The notes: generated by a model from the letters alone, not told the origin. Counted from the first letter of the stretch, positions 31,742 to 40,807 are shown. The stretch: DNA of 64,000 bases from Planctomycetota bacterium (GCA_020638905.1 JACKHP010000016.1:22698-86697), one strand, 5' to 3'. Numbers and translations are program-made.

Positions 31742-32392
31742 ATGGGCGCCATGCCCGACTGGAACCAGCGCTACCTCGACGGGGACACCCCGTGGGACCA
31801 CGACGAACCGTCGGGTGAACTCCGGCGCGTGCTCGACGCGTCCGGGCTGTCCCCCGGCCGCGCCCTCGAGATCGGCTGCGGGACGGGCGTCAACGCCCTC
31901 GAACTCGCGCGCCGCGGCTTCGCGGTGACGGCCTTCGACGTGGCCCCGCGGGCCGTCGATCGCGCCCGCGCGCGCTTCGCCGCCGCCGGCCTGTCGGCCG
32001 ACCTGCGCGTGGCGAGCGTGCACGACGTGGGCGACCTGGGCGCACCGTTCCCGTTCGTGTTCGACCGCGGCGTGTATCACGTCCTGCAACGCGAGCCGGC
32101 CGACCTCGCGGCGCTGCACGCACTGCTCGAGCGCGTCACGGAGCCCGGCTCGCTGTGGCTCAGCCTGGCCGGCAACGCGAACGAGCCGAACGAGGACGCC
32201 GGACCGCCGACCGTCGGCGCGCCGCAGCTCGCGTCCGAGTTCGACGAGCGGTTCGAGCTCGTCGACCTGCACGAGATCCGCTTCCGCGCGCACCTCGACG
32301 ACGGCACTCCGTTCGCGCCGCTCGCGTGGTCGGTGCTGCGGCGCCGGCGCGGTGCGGGCGCTGCGGCTCGCACCTCCGACGCGCTCGGCTGA
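31742..32392 (+). CDS. SAM-dependent class I methyltransferase
   Basis: A 216-residue methyltransferase resembling the thiopurine/TehB-like group. WNQRYLDGDTPWDHDEPS at the N-terminus is typical of that group. ALEIGCGTGVNALELARRGF (about 41-60) is the SAM-binding motif I, AVTAFDVAPRAVDRARARF motif II with its acidic residue, and FVFDRGVYHVL motif IV. No export signal. ATG 31742 and ATG 31751 are both possible. It is transcribed away from the FG-GAP operon; the 134-bp gap between the divergent starts should hold both promoters. Substrate unknown. Confidence 0.85.
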   Translation: MGAMPDWNQRYLDGDTPWDHDEPSGELRRVLDASGLSPGRALEIGCGTGVNALELARRGFAVTAFDVAPRAVDRARARFAAAGLSADLRVASVHDVGDLGAPFPFVFDRGVYHVLQREPADLAALHALLERVTEPGSLWLSLAGNANEPNEDAGPPTVGAPQLASEFDERFELVDLHEIRFRAHLDDGTPFAPLAWSVLRRRRGAGAAARTSDALG

Positions 32393-32406
32393 GCGGGGCG
32401 TCCGTC

Positions 32407-33159
32407 GTGGACGCGCCCGTGATCCTCGGCTTCGTGCTCGTCGTCGCGGCGTCCTACACCTGTGCGGCGACCCTCGGTTTCGGCGCGAACGTGCTCGCGG
32501 TGGCGCTCGGCGCGCACCTGCTGCCGGTCGAGGTGCTGCTGCCCGCCATCCTGCCCACGTCGCTGCTGCTCTCGGGGACGCTCGCGCTGCGCGACCGCCG
32601 GCACGTGGCCTGGCGCACGCTGCTGCGCGACGTGCTGCCGTGGTGCGCGCTCGGCTTCCCGTTCGGCGCGTACGTCTTCCACACCGCCGATCCGGCGCTC
32701 CTGCGCACGCTGCTCGGCGCCCTCGTGGCGCTGCTCGGCCTGCTCGAGATGCTGCGTGGCTGGATGGGCCCGTACGCGGCCCAGGTCGAGCTGCCGGCGC
32801 CGGTGGCCACGCTGTTCCTGGCGGCGGGAGGCTTCGTCCAGGGGCTCTTCGCCTCGGGCGGGCCGCTCATCGTGTACGTGCTCTCGCGGCGGCTGACCGA
32901 TCGCGGAGCCTTCCGCGCCACGCTGTGCACGCTCTGGGTGCTGCTCAACTCCGTGCTGCTCGGCACATATGTCGCCGACGGACGGATCGACCGCACCACG
33001 CTCGGGCTGACCGCCTGGGCCGTCCTGCCGCTCGTCGTCGGCCTGCTGCTCGGGCAGCAACTCCACACACGGCTGCCCGAACGGGCCTTCCGGCGCGCGG
33101 TGCACTTCGTGCTCGTGGCGAGCGGCCTGGTGCTGCTGGCCCGGGGCCTGCTGCGCTGA
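32407..33159 (+). CDS. TauE/SafE (TSUP) family membrane transporter
   Basis: A 250-residue polytopic protein with about eight hydrophobic segments, in the two-repeat arrangement of the sulfite/sulfonate exporter TauE/SafE family. Supporting segments are AATLGFGANVLAVALGAHLL in the first repeat and GGFVQGLFASGGPLIVYVLS in the second, the G-x-x-x-G-[LI]-F-x-x-G-G-P loop being the family hallmark. The GTG at 32407, 15 nt after the methyltransferase stop, starts the protein right before its first helix. The frame is open upstream but would overlap the preceding gene. The transported anion is not predictable. Confidence 0.8.
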   Translation: MDAPVILGFVLVVAASYTCAATLGFGANVLAVALGAHLLPVEVLLPAILPTSLLLSGTLALRDRRHVAWRTLLRDVLPWCALGFPFGAYVFHTADPALLRTLLGALVALLGLLEMLRGWMGPYAAQVELPAPVATLFLAAGGFVQGLFASGGPLIVYVLSRRLTDRGAFRATLCTLWVLLNSVLLGTYVADGRIDRTTLGLTAWAVLPLVVGLLLGQQLHTRLPERAFRRAVHFVLVASGLVLLARGLLR

Positions 33160-33236
33160 GGCGGGCTCGCGGGATCCCGTCCGCCGCCCGGGATGCCGGC
33201 GTGCCGCTCGCGCACCGCTCGCGGCGACTTCCTCTC

Positions 33237-33267
33237 TTCCCACGGATCGTCGGCCTCCTTCTATACT
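33237..33267 (+). promoter_or_regulatory. Putative promoter of the alcohol dehydrogenase-sigma factor pair
   Basis: TATACT at 33262-33267 is close to the consensus -10 box. TTCCCA at 33237-33242 is a weak -35 candidate at 19-nt spacing. The dehydrogenase ATG is 80 nt downstream. This AT-rich patch stands out in a GC-rich gap of 187 nt. Confidence 0.45.
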
Positions 33268-33346
33268 CTGGCCGACGGCGAGGGATCGGCAGCGGTGCGC
33301 ACCTGGCCCCGTGTCCCCGCCGACCGGGCGACGTCGAGGGCGCACG

Positions 33347-34387
33347 ATGAAGGCCGCGCGCTGGCACGGTCCGTATGACCTGCGGGTCGACGACGTCGAC
33401 GAACCGCGTCTCTGCGATCCGCGCGACGCGCTCGTGTACGTCGACGTGAGCGCCATCTGCGCGAGCGATCTGCACGTCTGGCGCGGACACGCACCGACGC
33501 TCGACCGCGGCACGATCCTCGGGCACGAGTTCGTGGGCGAGATCGCCGCGGTGGGAGCCGACGTGGCCGGCTTCGTGCCCGGCGACCGGGTGCTCGCGCC
33601 GTTCAGCACGTCGTGCGGAGGGTGCGAGCCCTGCGCCCGCGGCGAGACGGCGTGCTGCGAGCACGGCCAGACCTTCGGCTGGGTCTCGGGCGGACGCGGA
33701 CTCCAGGGAGCGCAGGCCGAGCTCGTGCGCGTCCCGCTGGCGGACGGCACGCTCGTGAGTCGTCCGGCGGAGCTGCCGGCCGAACTCTCGCTGCTGGCGG
33801 GCGACGCGCTCTCGTCGGCACTCTTCGCGATCGACGCGGCGGCGCTCGAGCCGGGGCAGAGCGTGGGCGTCCTCGGCTGCGGGACCGTGGGACTGTGCGC
33901 GCTCGTGGCCGCGCAGCTCGAGCGTCCGCTGCAGGTGCTCGCCATCGACGCTTCCCCCGCGCGCCTCGCCCTGGCCGAGCGCCTGGGCGCGCATCCCGTC
34001 CCGCTCGACGAGCGCGCGCTGCAGCGGATACGCGCCCGCACCGAGGGGCAGGGTCTCGACGCGCTCGTCGAGACCACCGGCAACGTCGACCTGGCGCGCG
34101 CGGCGCTGGGACTGCTGCGCCCCGGAGGCACGCTCTGCTCGGTCGGCGTCCACGACGGCGGCTCCGCGGCGCACCTGCCGCCCGAGTCCGCCCCCGGCAT
34201 GCGCCTGACCGGGGGACGCTGCTCCGCACGCCGCCTCGTGGGACGCGCGCTCGAACTCGCGCGCGCCCGGGCCGACGACTTCCTTGTGCTGCTCTCGCAC
34301 CGCATGCCGCTGGGCGAGGCGCACTCGGCCTACGCCCTGTTCGACCGCCATCCCGGCGGATGCACGAAGGTCCTGCTCCAACCATGA
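33347..34387 (+). CDS. Zinc-dependent alcohol dehydrogenase family protein
   Basis: A 346-residue MDR-family oxidoreductase predicted to oxidise an alcohol or polyol with NAD(P)+. The N-terminal catalytic domain has AICASDLHVWRGHAP (catalytic zinc Cys) and LGHEFVGEIAAVG (zinc His-Glu). The structural zinc loop CGGCEPCARGETACC has all four cysteines. The Rossmann domain has VGVLGCGTVGLCALVAAQ (about residues 170-187). ATG 33347 was chosen because MKAARWHGPYDLRV is the canonical start; the frame extends 12 codons further without reason. Its stop overlaps the start of the sigma factor gene (ATGA). Substrate unknown. Confidence 0.9.
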   Translation: MKAARWHGPYDLRVDDVDEPRLCDPRDALVYVDVSAICASDLHVWRGHAPTLDRGTILGHEFVGEIAAVGADVAGFVPGDRVLAPFSTSCGGCEPCARGETACCEHGQTFGWVSGGRGLQGAQAELVRVPLADGTLVSRPAELPAELSLLAGDALSSALFAIDAAALEPGQSVGVLGCGTVGLCALVAAQLERPLQVLAIDASPARLALAERLGAHPVPLDERALQRIRARTEGQGLDALVETTGNVDLARAALGLLRPGGTLCSVGVHDGGSAAHLPPESAPGMRLTGGRCSARRLVGRALELARARADDFLVLLSHRMPLGEAHSAYALFDRHPGGCTKVLLQP

Positions 34388-34983
34388 CCCACGACGACGC
34401 ACCCGAACCGGTGCACGACGCGTCCGGCGACGTGACACGCCTGCTGGCCGAGGTCGGACGACGCGACGACGCGTGGTCGGACCTGCTGGCCCTCGTGTAC
34501 GACGAGCTCCGTGCGTTGGCGGCGCGGCGCATGGCGCACGAACGCGTCGAGCACACGCTGCAGGCCACCGCGCTCGTGCACGAGGCCGTGCTGCGGCTGA
34601 TCGGCGATCGCGGCAGCGACTGGACCGGACGCCGCCACTTCTTCGGCGCGGCCGCCGAGGCCATGCGCCGCGTGCTCGTCGACCACGCGCGCAAGGTGCG
34701 CGCCGCGCGACGCGGCGGCGAACGTGCGCGGCTCTCGCTGACCCTCGTCGACCTGCCCGGCGACGCCGATCCCGAGCGCGTGCTCGCGCTCGACGAGGCG
34801 CTCACGACGCTCGAGGGAGAGGACGCACGCGCCGCCGAGGTCGCGCGCCTGCGCTGGTTCGCGGGACTCTCGGTGGCCGAGACCGCACTCGCGCTCGAGG
34901 TGAGCGAGCGCACGGTGATGCGTGAATGGACCTTCGCGCGCGCCCGCCTGAGCGAGCTGCTCGGGGACACCTCGTCCGAGTGA
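34384..34983 (+). CDS. ECF-type RNA polymerase sigma factor
   Basis: A 199-residue sigma factor of the planctomycete-rich group sometimes annotated Sig-70_X6/TIGR02999. Region 2 is LALVYDELRALAARRMAHER through LQATALVHEAVLRLIG. RRHFFGAAAEAMRRVLVDHARK is the group's hallmark linker. Region 4 is LRWFAGLSVAETALALEVSERTV followed by MREWTFARARL, the DNA-reading helix-turn-helix. The ATG overlaps the alcohol dehydrogenase stop, so expression is coupled. No anti-sigma factor gene is adjacent. Sigma factors of this group often work with Ser/Thr kinases, but no such link is visible here. Confidence 0.88.
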   Translation: MTHDDAPEPVHDASGDVTRLLAEVGRRDDAWSDLLALVYDELRALAARRMAHERVEHTLQATALVHEAVLRLIGDRGSDWTGRRHFFGAAAEAMRRVLVDHARKVRAARRGGERARLSLTLVDLPGDADPERVLALDEALTTLEGEDARAAEVARLRWFAGLSVAETALALEVSERTVMREWTFARARLSELLGDTSSE

Positions 34984-35047
34984 CCGATCGGATCCTGGGG
35001 CGAAGGGAGCCAGCGTGGCAGGATGCAAACGGGACGACCATTTCCGC

Positions 35048-35071
35048 TCCGGATCCAGACTTCCGGATCCA
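35048..35071. repeat. Direct repeat TCCGGATCCA, possible operator
   Basis: TCCGGATCCA occurs at 35048-35057 and again at 35062-35071. Each copy contains the palindrome TCCGGA, and the copies are offset by 14 nt. They sit in the 224-bp non-coding gap between the sigma factor gene and the electron-transfer operon, about 100 nt upstream of a good promoter candidate. A regulator-binding site is possible. Confidence 0.3.
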
Positions 35072-35149
35072 CGATGCGACACCGCCTTCCGAGGCAGCCC
35101 ATGGGCCCGAAATCAGGGACTTGGAGCATTTTTCTTCCGCCCTTGGGCA

Positions 35150-35178
35150 TTGATCGGCCGAAGATAAAGAGATAAGAT
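35150..35178 (+). promoter_or_regulatory. Putative promoter of the electron-transfer operon
   Basis: TTGATC at 35150-35155 and TAAGAT at 35173-35178 are separated by exactly 17 nt, the best sigma-70-like promoter in the window. The stretch from 35122 to 35178 is markedly AT-richer than its surroundings. The beta-barrel ATG is 29 nt downstream. Confidence 0.55.
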
Positions 35179-35207
35179 GGTCAGCATTCCCATGATCGGG
35201 GATCGAC

Positions 35208-36734
35208 ATGGCCGACGCAGAGCACGACGGACCGCTCTCCCTCCTCTCGCTCTCGGGTGCGACCTGGCTCGCGACCTGCGCCGCGGCAGGAAGTATCTTT
35301 CTCTCGGGATGCGCCGCTCCCCGATCCACCACCCTCGCGGCCGGGTCGACCACGACCTGGCCCCCGGTGGTGAGCGACGACGCCGCGATCGCCGCCTCCG
35401 ATGAACCTGGCGCCTCCCTCGACGCCTCCTCTTCGACGATCGACGAGGCGGCGGCCGAGACGAGCGGCGAGCCCGCGACCGGCGCGGCCGCCGAAGCGCC
35501 GGAATCGAAGGTCAAGGGCAACGTCTCGCTGCGCGCCCGCCGCCGCTGGACGGGCGACAGCCGCGATCTCGACCTCTACGGCCTGCTCTCGGTCGACGTC
35601 GGCGACGAATCGAAGGACGACGTCACGGCGCACGTCCTGGGCCGCGTGGCCTGGGACGTCGACGGCCGCAACGGCGACGACTCGGGCACCTTCTCGAGCA
35701 TCGACGACTCCTACGACAGCCGCCTCACCGAGCGCCTCTACGACGCCTGGATCGACGTCCACCGGGTCGGCCCGTTCAAGACCATGCGCGTCGGTCGCCA
35801 GACGCTGTGGGAGACGCCCGAGCTGGTGGTCTTCGACGGCGGACGGGTCGACACCGAGGAGTTCGGCCCGCTGCGCATCTCGGGCGGCGCCTACGCCGGC
35901 CAGACGTCGCACGAGTTCGAGTCGTCCCCCCGGCAGGACGCGGTCTACGGCGTCTTCGCGCAGACGCGTCCCTGGCAGGGCTCGCGCGTGCGCCTCGACG
36001 CCATGCACCTGCGCGACGACACGTCCGACGCGGGCAAGCTGCGCAACGACTTCGTGGGCATGAACGTCTGGCAGAGCGTCGGGGAGAACCTGCGCCTGCA
36101 CGGCGAGTACACGCGGCTCGAGAACCACTCGCGCGACGCGCAGGTCGACGGCACGTGGTACGACGCCGAGAACGACTTCATGGCGCAGCTCTCCTACAAG
36201 GAGTTCCTGCAGCCCCAGGCGCGGCGCGTGACCGAGCTCGACCCGTACTTCACGGTGCTCGGCGAGTACGCGCCCTACCACCAGAGCCGCATGCTCCTGA
36301 GCAAGGGCTTCGACGACGACTTCACCGTCGAGGCCGGCACCGACGTGCGTCGCCTCGCCGACGGCTCCGACGAGGGCCCGTTCAACCGCGAGTTCCAGCG
36401 CTGGTTCGCGACGGGCACGATCCACTACCCGGAGCAGCTCGACGTCTCGGTCACCGGCGAGGTGTGGGACGGCGACGGCGAGGGGACCTCGACCTGGGGC
36501 CTCGACGCCACCAAGCAGGCCACCGACGCGCTGCGCGTGTCCGCCGGCTCCTACTACTCGCTCTTCAAGAGCGACTATCTGCTCGACTCCGAGCGCGAAC
36601 ACGTGCGCACCTACTACCTGCGCATCAAGCAGCAGCTCGACCCGGCCTCGACGTTCTCGCTCGGATACGAGTACGAGGACGCCGACTTCCAGAACCTCCA
36701 GACGCTCACGGCGAAGATGACATGGCGCTTCTGA
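35208..36734 (+). CDS. Outer-membrane beta-barrel (porin-like) of an electron conduit
   Basis: A 508-residue protein. From about residue 105 it is a run of amphipathic alternating strands with aromatic girdles (for example RLYDAWIDVHRVGPFKTMRV, YYLRIKQQLDPASTFSLGYE), ending in Phe (AKMTWRF) as outer-membrane barrels do. Residues 35-105 are an Ala/Ser/Thr/Glu-rich linker after a hydrophobic segment ending in the lipobox-like FLSGC (Cys35). The n-region is acidic rather than basic, which is odd for a signal sequence. The gene is first in the cluster and overlaps or abuts the 13-haem lipoprotein gene. By position and architecture it could be the barrel that lets a multihaem cytochrome cross the outer membrane (MtrB-like role). 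No sequence signature specific to MtrB was seen. Confidence 0.75.
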   Translation: MADAEHDGPLSLLSLSGATWLATCAAAGSIFLSGCAAPRSTTLAAGSTTTWPPVVSDDAAIAASDEPGASLDASSSTIDEAAAETSGEPATGAAAEAPESKVKGNVSLRARRRWTGDSRDLDLYGLLSVDVGDESKDDVTAHVLGRVAWDVDGRNGDDSGTFSSIDDSYDSRLTERLYDAWIDVHRVGPFKTMRVGRQTLWETPELVVFDGGRVDTEEFGPLRISGGAYAGQTSHEFESSPRQDAVYGVFAQTRPWQGSRVRLDAMHLRDDTSDAGKLRNDFVGMNVWQSVGENLRLHGEYTRLENHSRDAQVDGTWYDAENDFMAQLSYKEFLQPQARRVTELDPYFTVLGEYAPYHQSRMLLSKGFDDDFTVEAGTDVRRLADGSDEGPFNREFQRWFATGTIHYPEQLDVSVTGEVWDGDGEGTSTWGLDATKQATDALRVSAGSYYSLFKSDYLLDSEREHVRTYYLRIKQQLDPASTFSLGYEYEDADFQNLQTLTAKMTWRF

Positions 36735-36742
36735 AGCAATCG

Positions 36743-37750
36743 ATGCGAACGTTGCGAGGCGTCAACACGACGCTGTGCGTCGTGCTCGCCGTCGCTGTCA
36801 CCGGCTGCGTCCTGTTCGAGCAGCTCGGATTCATGGATGCGGACGTGGCCTTCCCGCACGCGCTGCACGTCGACGCGGGCCTGGGTTGCGAGGACTGCCA
36901 CGCCGGCGCGAGCGCGGGCGAGTACGTCCACGCCGAGGCCGCCACCTGCGCGATGTGCCACGAGGACATCGACGCCGAGCAGCCCGACGCGACGCGTCAC
37001 TCGACGAACGTCCTGGCGGCGGCCCTGGCGGCCGAGGCCGAGCGTCCGGCGCGCACCGAAGACGTGCAGTTCAGCCACGCGCCCCACGCCAAGGCCGGAC
37101 TCGCGTGCGCCGACTGCCACGGTGACGTGGCCTCGTCGACCACGCTGGCGACGGTCGAGCGTCCCGAGCGCATGGCCGACTGCACGACGTGCCACACCGA
37201 ACGGCAGGCACCCACCGAGTGCCGCACGTGCCACGCGGTGATCGACACGACCGTGAAGCCCGCGACGCACGCCGCGGCCTGGACGAAGCGTCACGGCCAG
37301 GTGTTCCGCGCCGACACGGGGGCCACGGTCGACAACTGCTCGCTGTGCCACACGCAGTCGAGCTGCACCCAGTGCCACAAGGACAACCCGCCGTCGAGCC
37401 ACGACAACGCCTGGCGGCTGCGCGCCCACGGCATCGCCGCCTCGATGGACCGTGACTCGTGCGCCGCCTGCCACACGACCGACTCGTGCCAGCGCTGCCA
37501 CGAGGAGAGCCGACCGATCAGCCACATCGGCACCTTCGCAGCGCCGCGCGACACGCACTGCTTCGGCTGTCACTTCCCCGTGCAGGACAACACCTGCGCG
37601 GTCTGCCACAAGGGCACGCCGAGCCACTTCGACGCGACCCCGCTGCCCGACAACCACAGCCCCGGCCTGAACTGCCGGCAGTGCCACGGCGTCGACGTGA
37701 AGCTGCCCCACGTCGACAACGGCTCCTCCTGCATCCTGTGCCACAAGTGA
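36743..37750 (+). CDS. 13-haem c-type cytochrome lipoprotein
   Basis: A 335-residue lipoprotein with 13 CXXCH haem-attachment motifs: CEDCH, CAMCH, CADCH, CTTCH, CRTCH, CSLCH, CTQCH, CAACH, CQRCH, CFGCH, CAVCH, CRQCH and CILCH, the last at the extreme C-terminus. The signal MRTLRGVNTTLCVVLAVA ends at the lipobox VTGC (Cys22). Many extra His residues can serve as distal ligands, for bis-His low-potential haems. Two starts are possible: ATG 36743, used here, and ATG 36722, which overlaps the barrel gene and adds seven residues. Between a barrel gene and an OmcA/MtrC gene, it is the best candidate for the haem wire inside or under the barrel (MtrA-like role, which in Shewanella is decahaem and not a lipoprotein). 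Confidence 0.88.
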   Translation: MRTLRGVNTTLCVVLAVAVTGCVLFEQLGFMDADVAFPHALHVDAGLGCEDCHAGASAGEYVHAEAATCAMCHEDIDAEQPDATRHSTNVLAAALAAEAERPARTEDVQFSHAPHAKAGLACADCHGDVASSTTLATVERPERMADCTTCHTERQAPTECRTCHAVIDTTVKPATHAAAWTKRHGQVFRADTGATVDNCSLCHTQSSCTQCHKDNPPSSHDNAWRLRAHGIAASMDRDSCAACHTTDSCQRCHEESRPISHIGTFAAPRDTHCFGCHFPVQDNTCAVCHKGTPSHFDATPLPDNHSPGLNCRQCHGVDVKLPHVDNGSSCILCHK

Positions 37751-37821
37751 ACGGCCACACTGACCCCAGCACGCCTTCCCCCGATGCGGACTCCGCCCGC
37801 GTCGCCCCATTGAGGATCGTC

Positions 37822-40728
37822 ATGAACACCTCGTCGAACGGACACGCACGTCTCCGGACGATCGCGAGCGTGGTCTTCCTGGCAGGGCTCGTCCTGCTCT
37901 CCTCCACCGGCTGCCAGCGCGGCCCCAAGGGTTCGAAGGGCAAGGCCGGTGACCCGGCCGCCCCGCCCGATCCCACGCCGACCGACAGCGTCGTCGCCGA
38001 GGCCGACGACGCTCCCGAGCTGATCATCACCGTGCTCGGCCTCGAGGGCGCCACCGGCGCCGGCGGCGCGTTCATGCCCGGCGACAGTTTCGGCGTCAAC
38101 TTCACGCTCACCAAGGACGACGGCGGCGACTGGGGCATCGACGAGCTCGACCGCCTGCGCATCCTGGTCGCCGGTCCGACGTTCGACTACGCCCCGATCT
38201 TCGCCGAGGCCACCGACGTCCAGACCGCGGCGGTGAAGAACGCCGACGGCTCGTACACGTACACCTACCCGACGCCGATCCCCGACACGTACCGCGCGCC
38301 GCTCAACGACACGACGGCGTTCGGCGCCGACGACGGCGAGCTCCAGGGGCAGGCCCTTCTGGCCGGCACCTACACCGTCGGCATGTACGGCCGCTGGCCG
38401 TACACCGTCGAGGGCACGACGTTCCGCTCGATCGGCAACGTGACCTACGACTTCCTGCTCGGCGACGGCGCCGTCATGTCGCATCGCGAGGTCGTCACGC
38501 AGCAGAACTGCAACGCGTGCCACTCCGACCTGCAGGCCCACGGTGGGCAGCGCAAGGAGATCGGCCTGTGCCTGCTGTGCCACACCAACGGTGCAGAGGA
38601 CAAGAACACCGGCGGCGCGACGCCCGGCGTCACCATCTCGATGGCGACGATGATCCACCGCATCCACAACGGCGCGCACCTGCCGTCGGTGAACGGCGTC
38701 ACGACGAACCCCGACGGGACGCGCGACTACACCGCCGACCCCGTGCCGTACGAGATGCTCGGCTTCAGCCCGACGCCCGTCGACTTCTCGGACATCATGT
38801 TCCCGCTCTGGCCGAACCTCGCCTACCCGATGCCGAAGGACATGGGCTACAGCGATCTCGACGCCGACGCCAAGGCCGCCGAGGACGCGATCCGCCGCGG
38901 CGTGACGGCCTGCGACAAGTGCCACGGTGACCCCGACGGCGACGGCCCCGACGCCGCGCCCGCCCAGGGCATGCTGGCCTACCAGCAGCCGACGCGCAAC
39001 GTGTGCGGCTCGTGCCACGACGACATCGTCTGGGAGTACCCGTACAGCGCCAACAAGGAAGACCCGATGCCGGCGCAGGAGAACGACTCGAACTGCGTGG
39101 TCTGCCACGCGGAGTCGGGCTCCTCCCTGGCCGTGCGCGACGCGCACCTGCACCCGCTGCTCGACCCCGACCAGAACCCCGGCCTGCACATGGACATCAC
39201 GGGCGTCCAGGCGATGGGCGCGGGCTTCGGCGCATCGGCCGTCCAGCCGGGTGACGTGCTCGAGGTGACGCTCACGATCACCGACGACGACGACATGGAC
39301 GTCGACCTGGCCGACGTGGCCTCGATGAGCGTGGCCGTGTCCGGTCCCACGTCGAACATGAACCTGATCACCCAGGGCAGCTTCCCGAAGGGCCGGCTGG
39401 TCGGCGACCCGCCGTACACGACGACCCTGCCCCAGCTGATCCAGTACGAGCCGTCGGGCGTCGGCACGGCGGGCGACGACGTGATCACGACCGATCGCAT
39501 GCCGCTCTGGGACGACTACGGCGTGGCGACGACGGTGTACGTGGTCACGGGCAAGGTCGCCCCGGCGGTCGACGACGTGCTGGCCGTGGACGCGTTCGCC
39601 CCGGCGAACTACATCGACCTCGCCGACGCCACGGGCTTCGAGCGCGATCAGCTGATCGTGATCGACGAGGGCAACCCCGAGGAGGAGTACCTGGTCATCC
39701 AGTACGTCGACGGCGACCGGCTGTGGTTCGGCTCGCTCGCGTCGACCAGCTACCCGATCGGTCTGGCCTTCGACCACGACGCGGACGCCACGGTGGCGGC
39801 GGTCGAGGTCGACAAGCTGACGGTCACGGACGACTACACCGTCGATGCCGAGAACGGCGAGATCGAGGAGGTCCCGGCGAGCGACAGCATCCCCGACGGC
39901 GCGGTCGTCCTGTGCACGTACACGACCGACTTCAGGATGCCGTTCACCTACGGCATCGCGCTGAACGGTTCGCCCGACCTGGGCGAGGCGGCCGGCGACT
40001 GGTCGGGACTCGACCTGCTGGGCGGCACGTACCGCGTGCTCTTCTGGGGCTACCGCAACGTGAAGGTCGACCTCTACGACGAGACCCAGACCTACCGCGG
40101 CAACACCGACAGCACGCCCTTCGAGTTCCTCTTCGGTGATGCCACGGCTCCCGAGCCGTGGGAGCTCATCAGCGATCCCACGAACTGCTATCGCTGCCAC
40201 GACCAGATCCTGTTCCACGGTTCGGGACGCGGCGGCGTCGACACCTGCCTCATGTGCCACGGCACGGCGGGATCGGAAGATCGTCCTCCGTACGTGGCGG
40301 CGAACGCGCCGGCCACCACGGGGGTCACGATCGACTTCCGCGAGATGCTCCACAAGATCCACATGGGCGAGGAGCTCACCAACGCGTCGGACTACACCGT
40401 GGTCGGCTTCGGCCAGGGCTATCCGAACAACTACAGCGAGCACCAGTACGCCGAGGTGGCCTTCCCGGCCTTCCCCGACGGCGTGAAGGCCTGCTTCATG
40501 TGCCACGGCGACACCAACGAGTCGTGGTACACGCCGGGCGCGCGCAAGCACCCCGACGCCACGCTCCCGACGCGCAACTGGGGCGTCACCTGCGGATCGT
40601 GCCACGACAGCGACGCGGCCCACGCCCACATCGACGCGAACACCGCGCCGTCGGGCGGCGAGTCGTGCGCCGTCTGCCACGCCGACGGCAAGATCGAGCC
40701 GGTGCAGGTGGCCCACAAGGTCCGCTGA
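37822..40728 (+). CDS. OmcA/MtrC-family decahaem c-type cytochrome lipoprotein
   Basis: A 968-residue outer-membrane lipoprotein predicted to sit on the cell surface and pass electrons to external acceptors. The signal ends at the lipobox SSTGC (Cys31). The layout is that of MtrC/OmcA: a beta domain (about 45-225), a pentahaem domain (about 231-430, CNACH, CLLCH, CDKCH, CGSCH, CVVCH), a second, longer beta domain, and a second pentahaem domain (about 789-955, CYRCH, CLMCH, CFMCH, CGSCH, CAVCH). Ten haem sites in two groups of five is the family hallmark. The segments MATMIHRIHNGAHLPSVNG and FREMLHKIHMGEELTNA, with His residues for distal ligation, are also typical. ATG 37822 has GAGG upstream. 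A hairpin follows the gene. Confidence 0.93.
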   Translation: MNTSSNGHARLRTIASVVFLAGLVLLSSTGCQRGPKGSKGKAGDPAAPPDPTPTDSVVAEADDAPELIITVLGLEGATGAGGAFMPGDSFGVNFTLTKDDGGDWGIDELDRLRILVAGPTFDYAPIFAEATDVQTAAVKNADGSYTYTYPTPIPDTYRAPLNDTTAFGADDGELQGQALLAGTYTVGMYGRWPYTVEGTTFRSIGNVTYDFLLGDGAVMSHREVVTQQNCNACHSDLQAHGGQRKEIGLCLLCHTNGAEDKNTGGATPGVTISMATMIHRIHNGAHLPSVNGVTTNPDGTRDYTADPVPYEMLGFSPTPVDFSDIMFPLWPNLAYPMPKDMGYSDLDADAKAAEDAIRRGVTACDKCHGDPDGDGPDAAPAQGMLAYQQPTRNVCGSCHDDIVWEYPYSANKEDPMPAQENDSNCVVCHAESGSSLAVRDAHLHPLLDPDQNPGLHMDITGVQAMGAGFGASAVQPGDVLEVTLTITDDDDMDVDLADVASMSVAVSGPTSNMNLITQGSFPKGRLVGDPPYTTTLPQLIQYEPSGVGTAGDDVITTDRMPLWDDYGVATTVYVVTGKVAPAVDDVLAVDAFAPANYIDLADATGFERDQLIVIDEGNPEEEYLVIQYVDGDRLWFGSLASTSYPIGLAFDHDADATVAAVEVDKLTVTDDYTVDAENGEIEEVPASDSIPDGAVVLCTYTTDFRMPFTYGIALNGSPDLGEAAGDWSGLDLLGGTYRVLFWGYRNVKVDLYDETQTYRGNTDSTPFEFLFGDATAPEPWELISDPTNCYRCHDQILFHGSGRGGVDTCLMCHGTAGSEDRPPYVAANAPATTGVTIDFREMLHKIHMGEELTNASDYTVVGFGQGYPNNYSEHQYAEVAFPAFPDGVKACFMCHGDTNESWYTPGARKHPDATLPTRNWGVTCGSCHDSDAAHAHIDANTAPSGGESCAVCHADGKIEPVQVAHKVR

Positions 40729-40738
40729 CAGTCACACG

Positions 40739-40765
40739 AGGGGAGCGGCGCACACCCGCTCCCCT
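40739..40765 (+). terminator. Intercistronic hairpin after the decahaem gene
   Basis: AGGGGAGCGG at 40739-40748 pairs perfectly with CCGCTCCCCT at 40756-40765 around a 7-nt loop, 11 nt after the stop. No T run follows, so it may stabilise the mRNA or attenuate rather than fully terminate transcription. Confidence 0.5.
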
Positions 40766-40807
40766 CCCGGAACGGAACGGTGCGGGACGCACCGGAGGAC
40801 CCCGACG

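Noticed and set aside
34984..35207. Riboswitch or small RNA in the AT-richer gap
   Set aside because: No conserved riboswitch core or clear hairpin-plus-T-run could be recognised; only the promoter and the direct repeat are supported.
37570..40716. A minus-strand open frame of 1048 codons opposite the decahaem gene
   Set aside because: The plus strand has ten CXXCH motifs in the family layout; the antisense frame is Val/Arg/His-rich without features.
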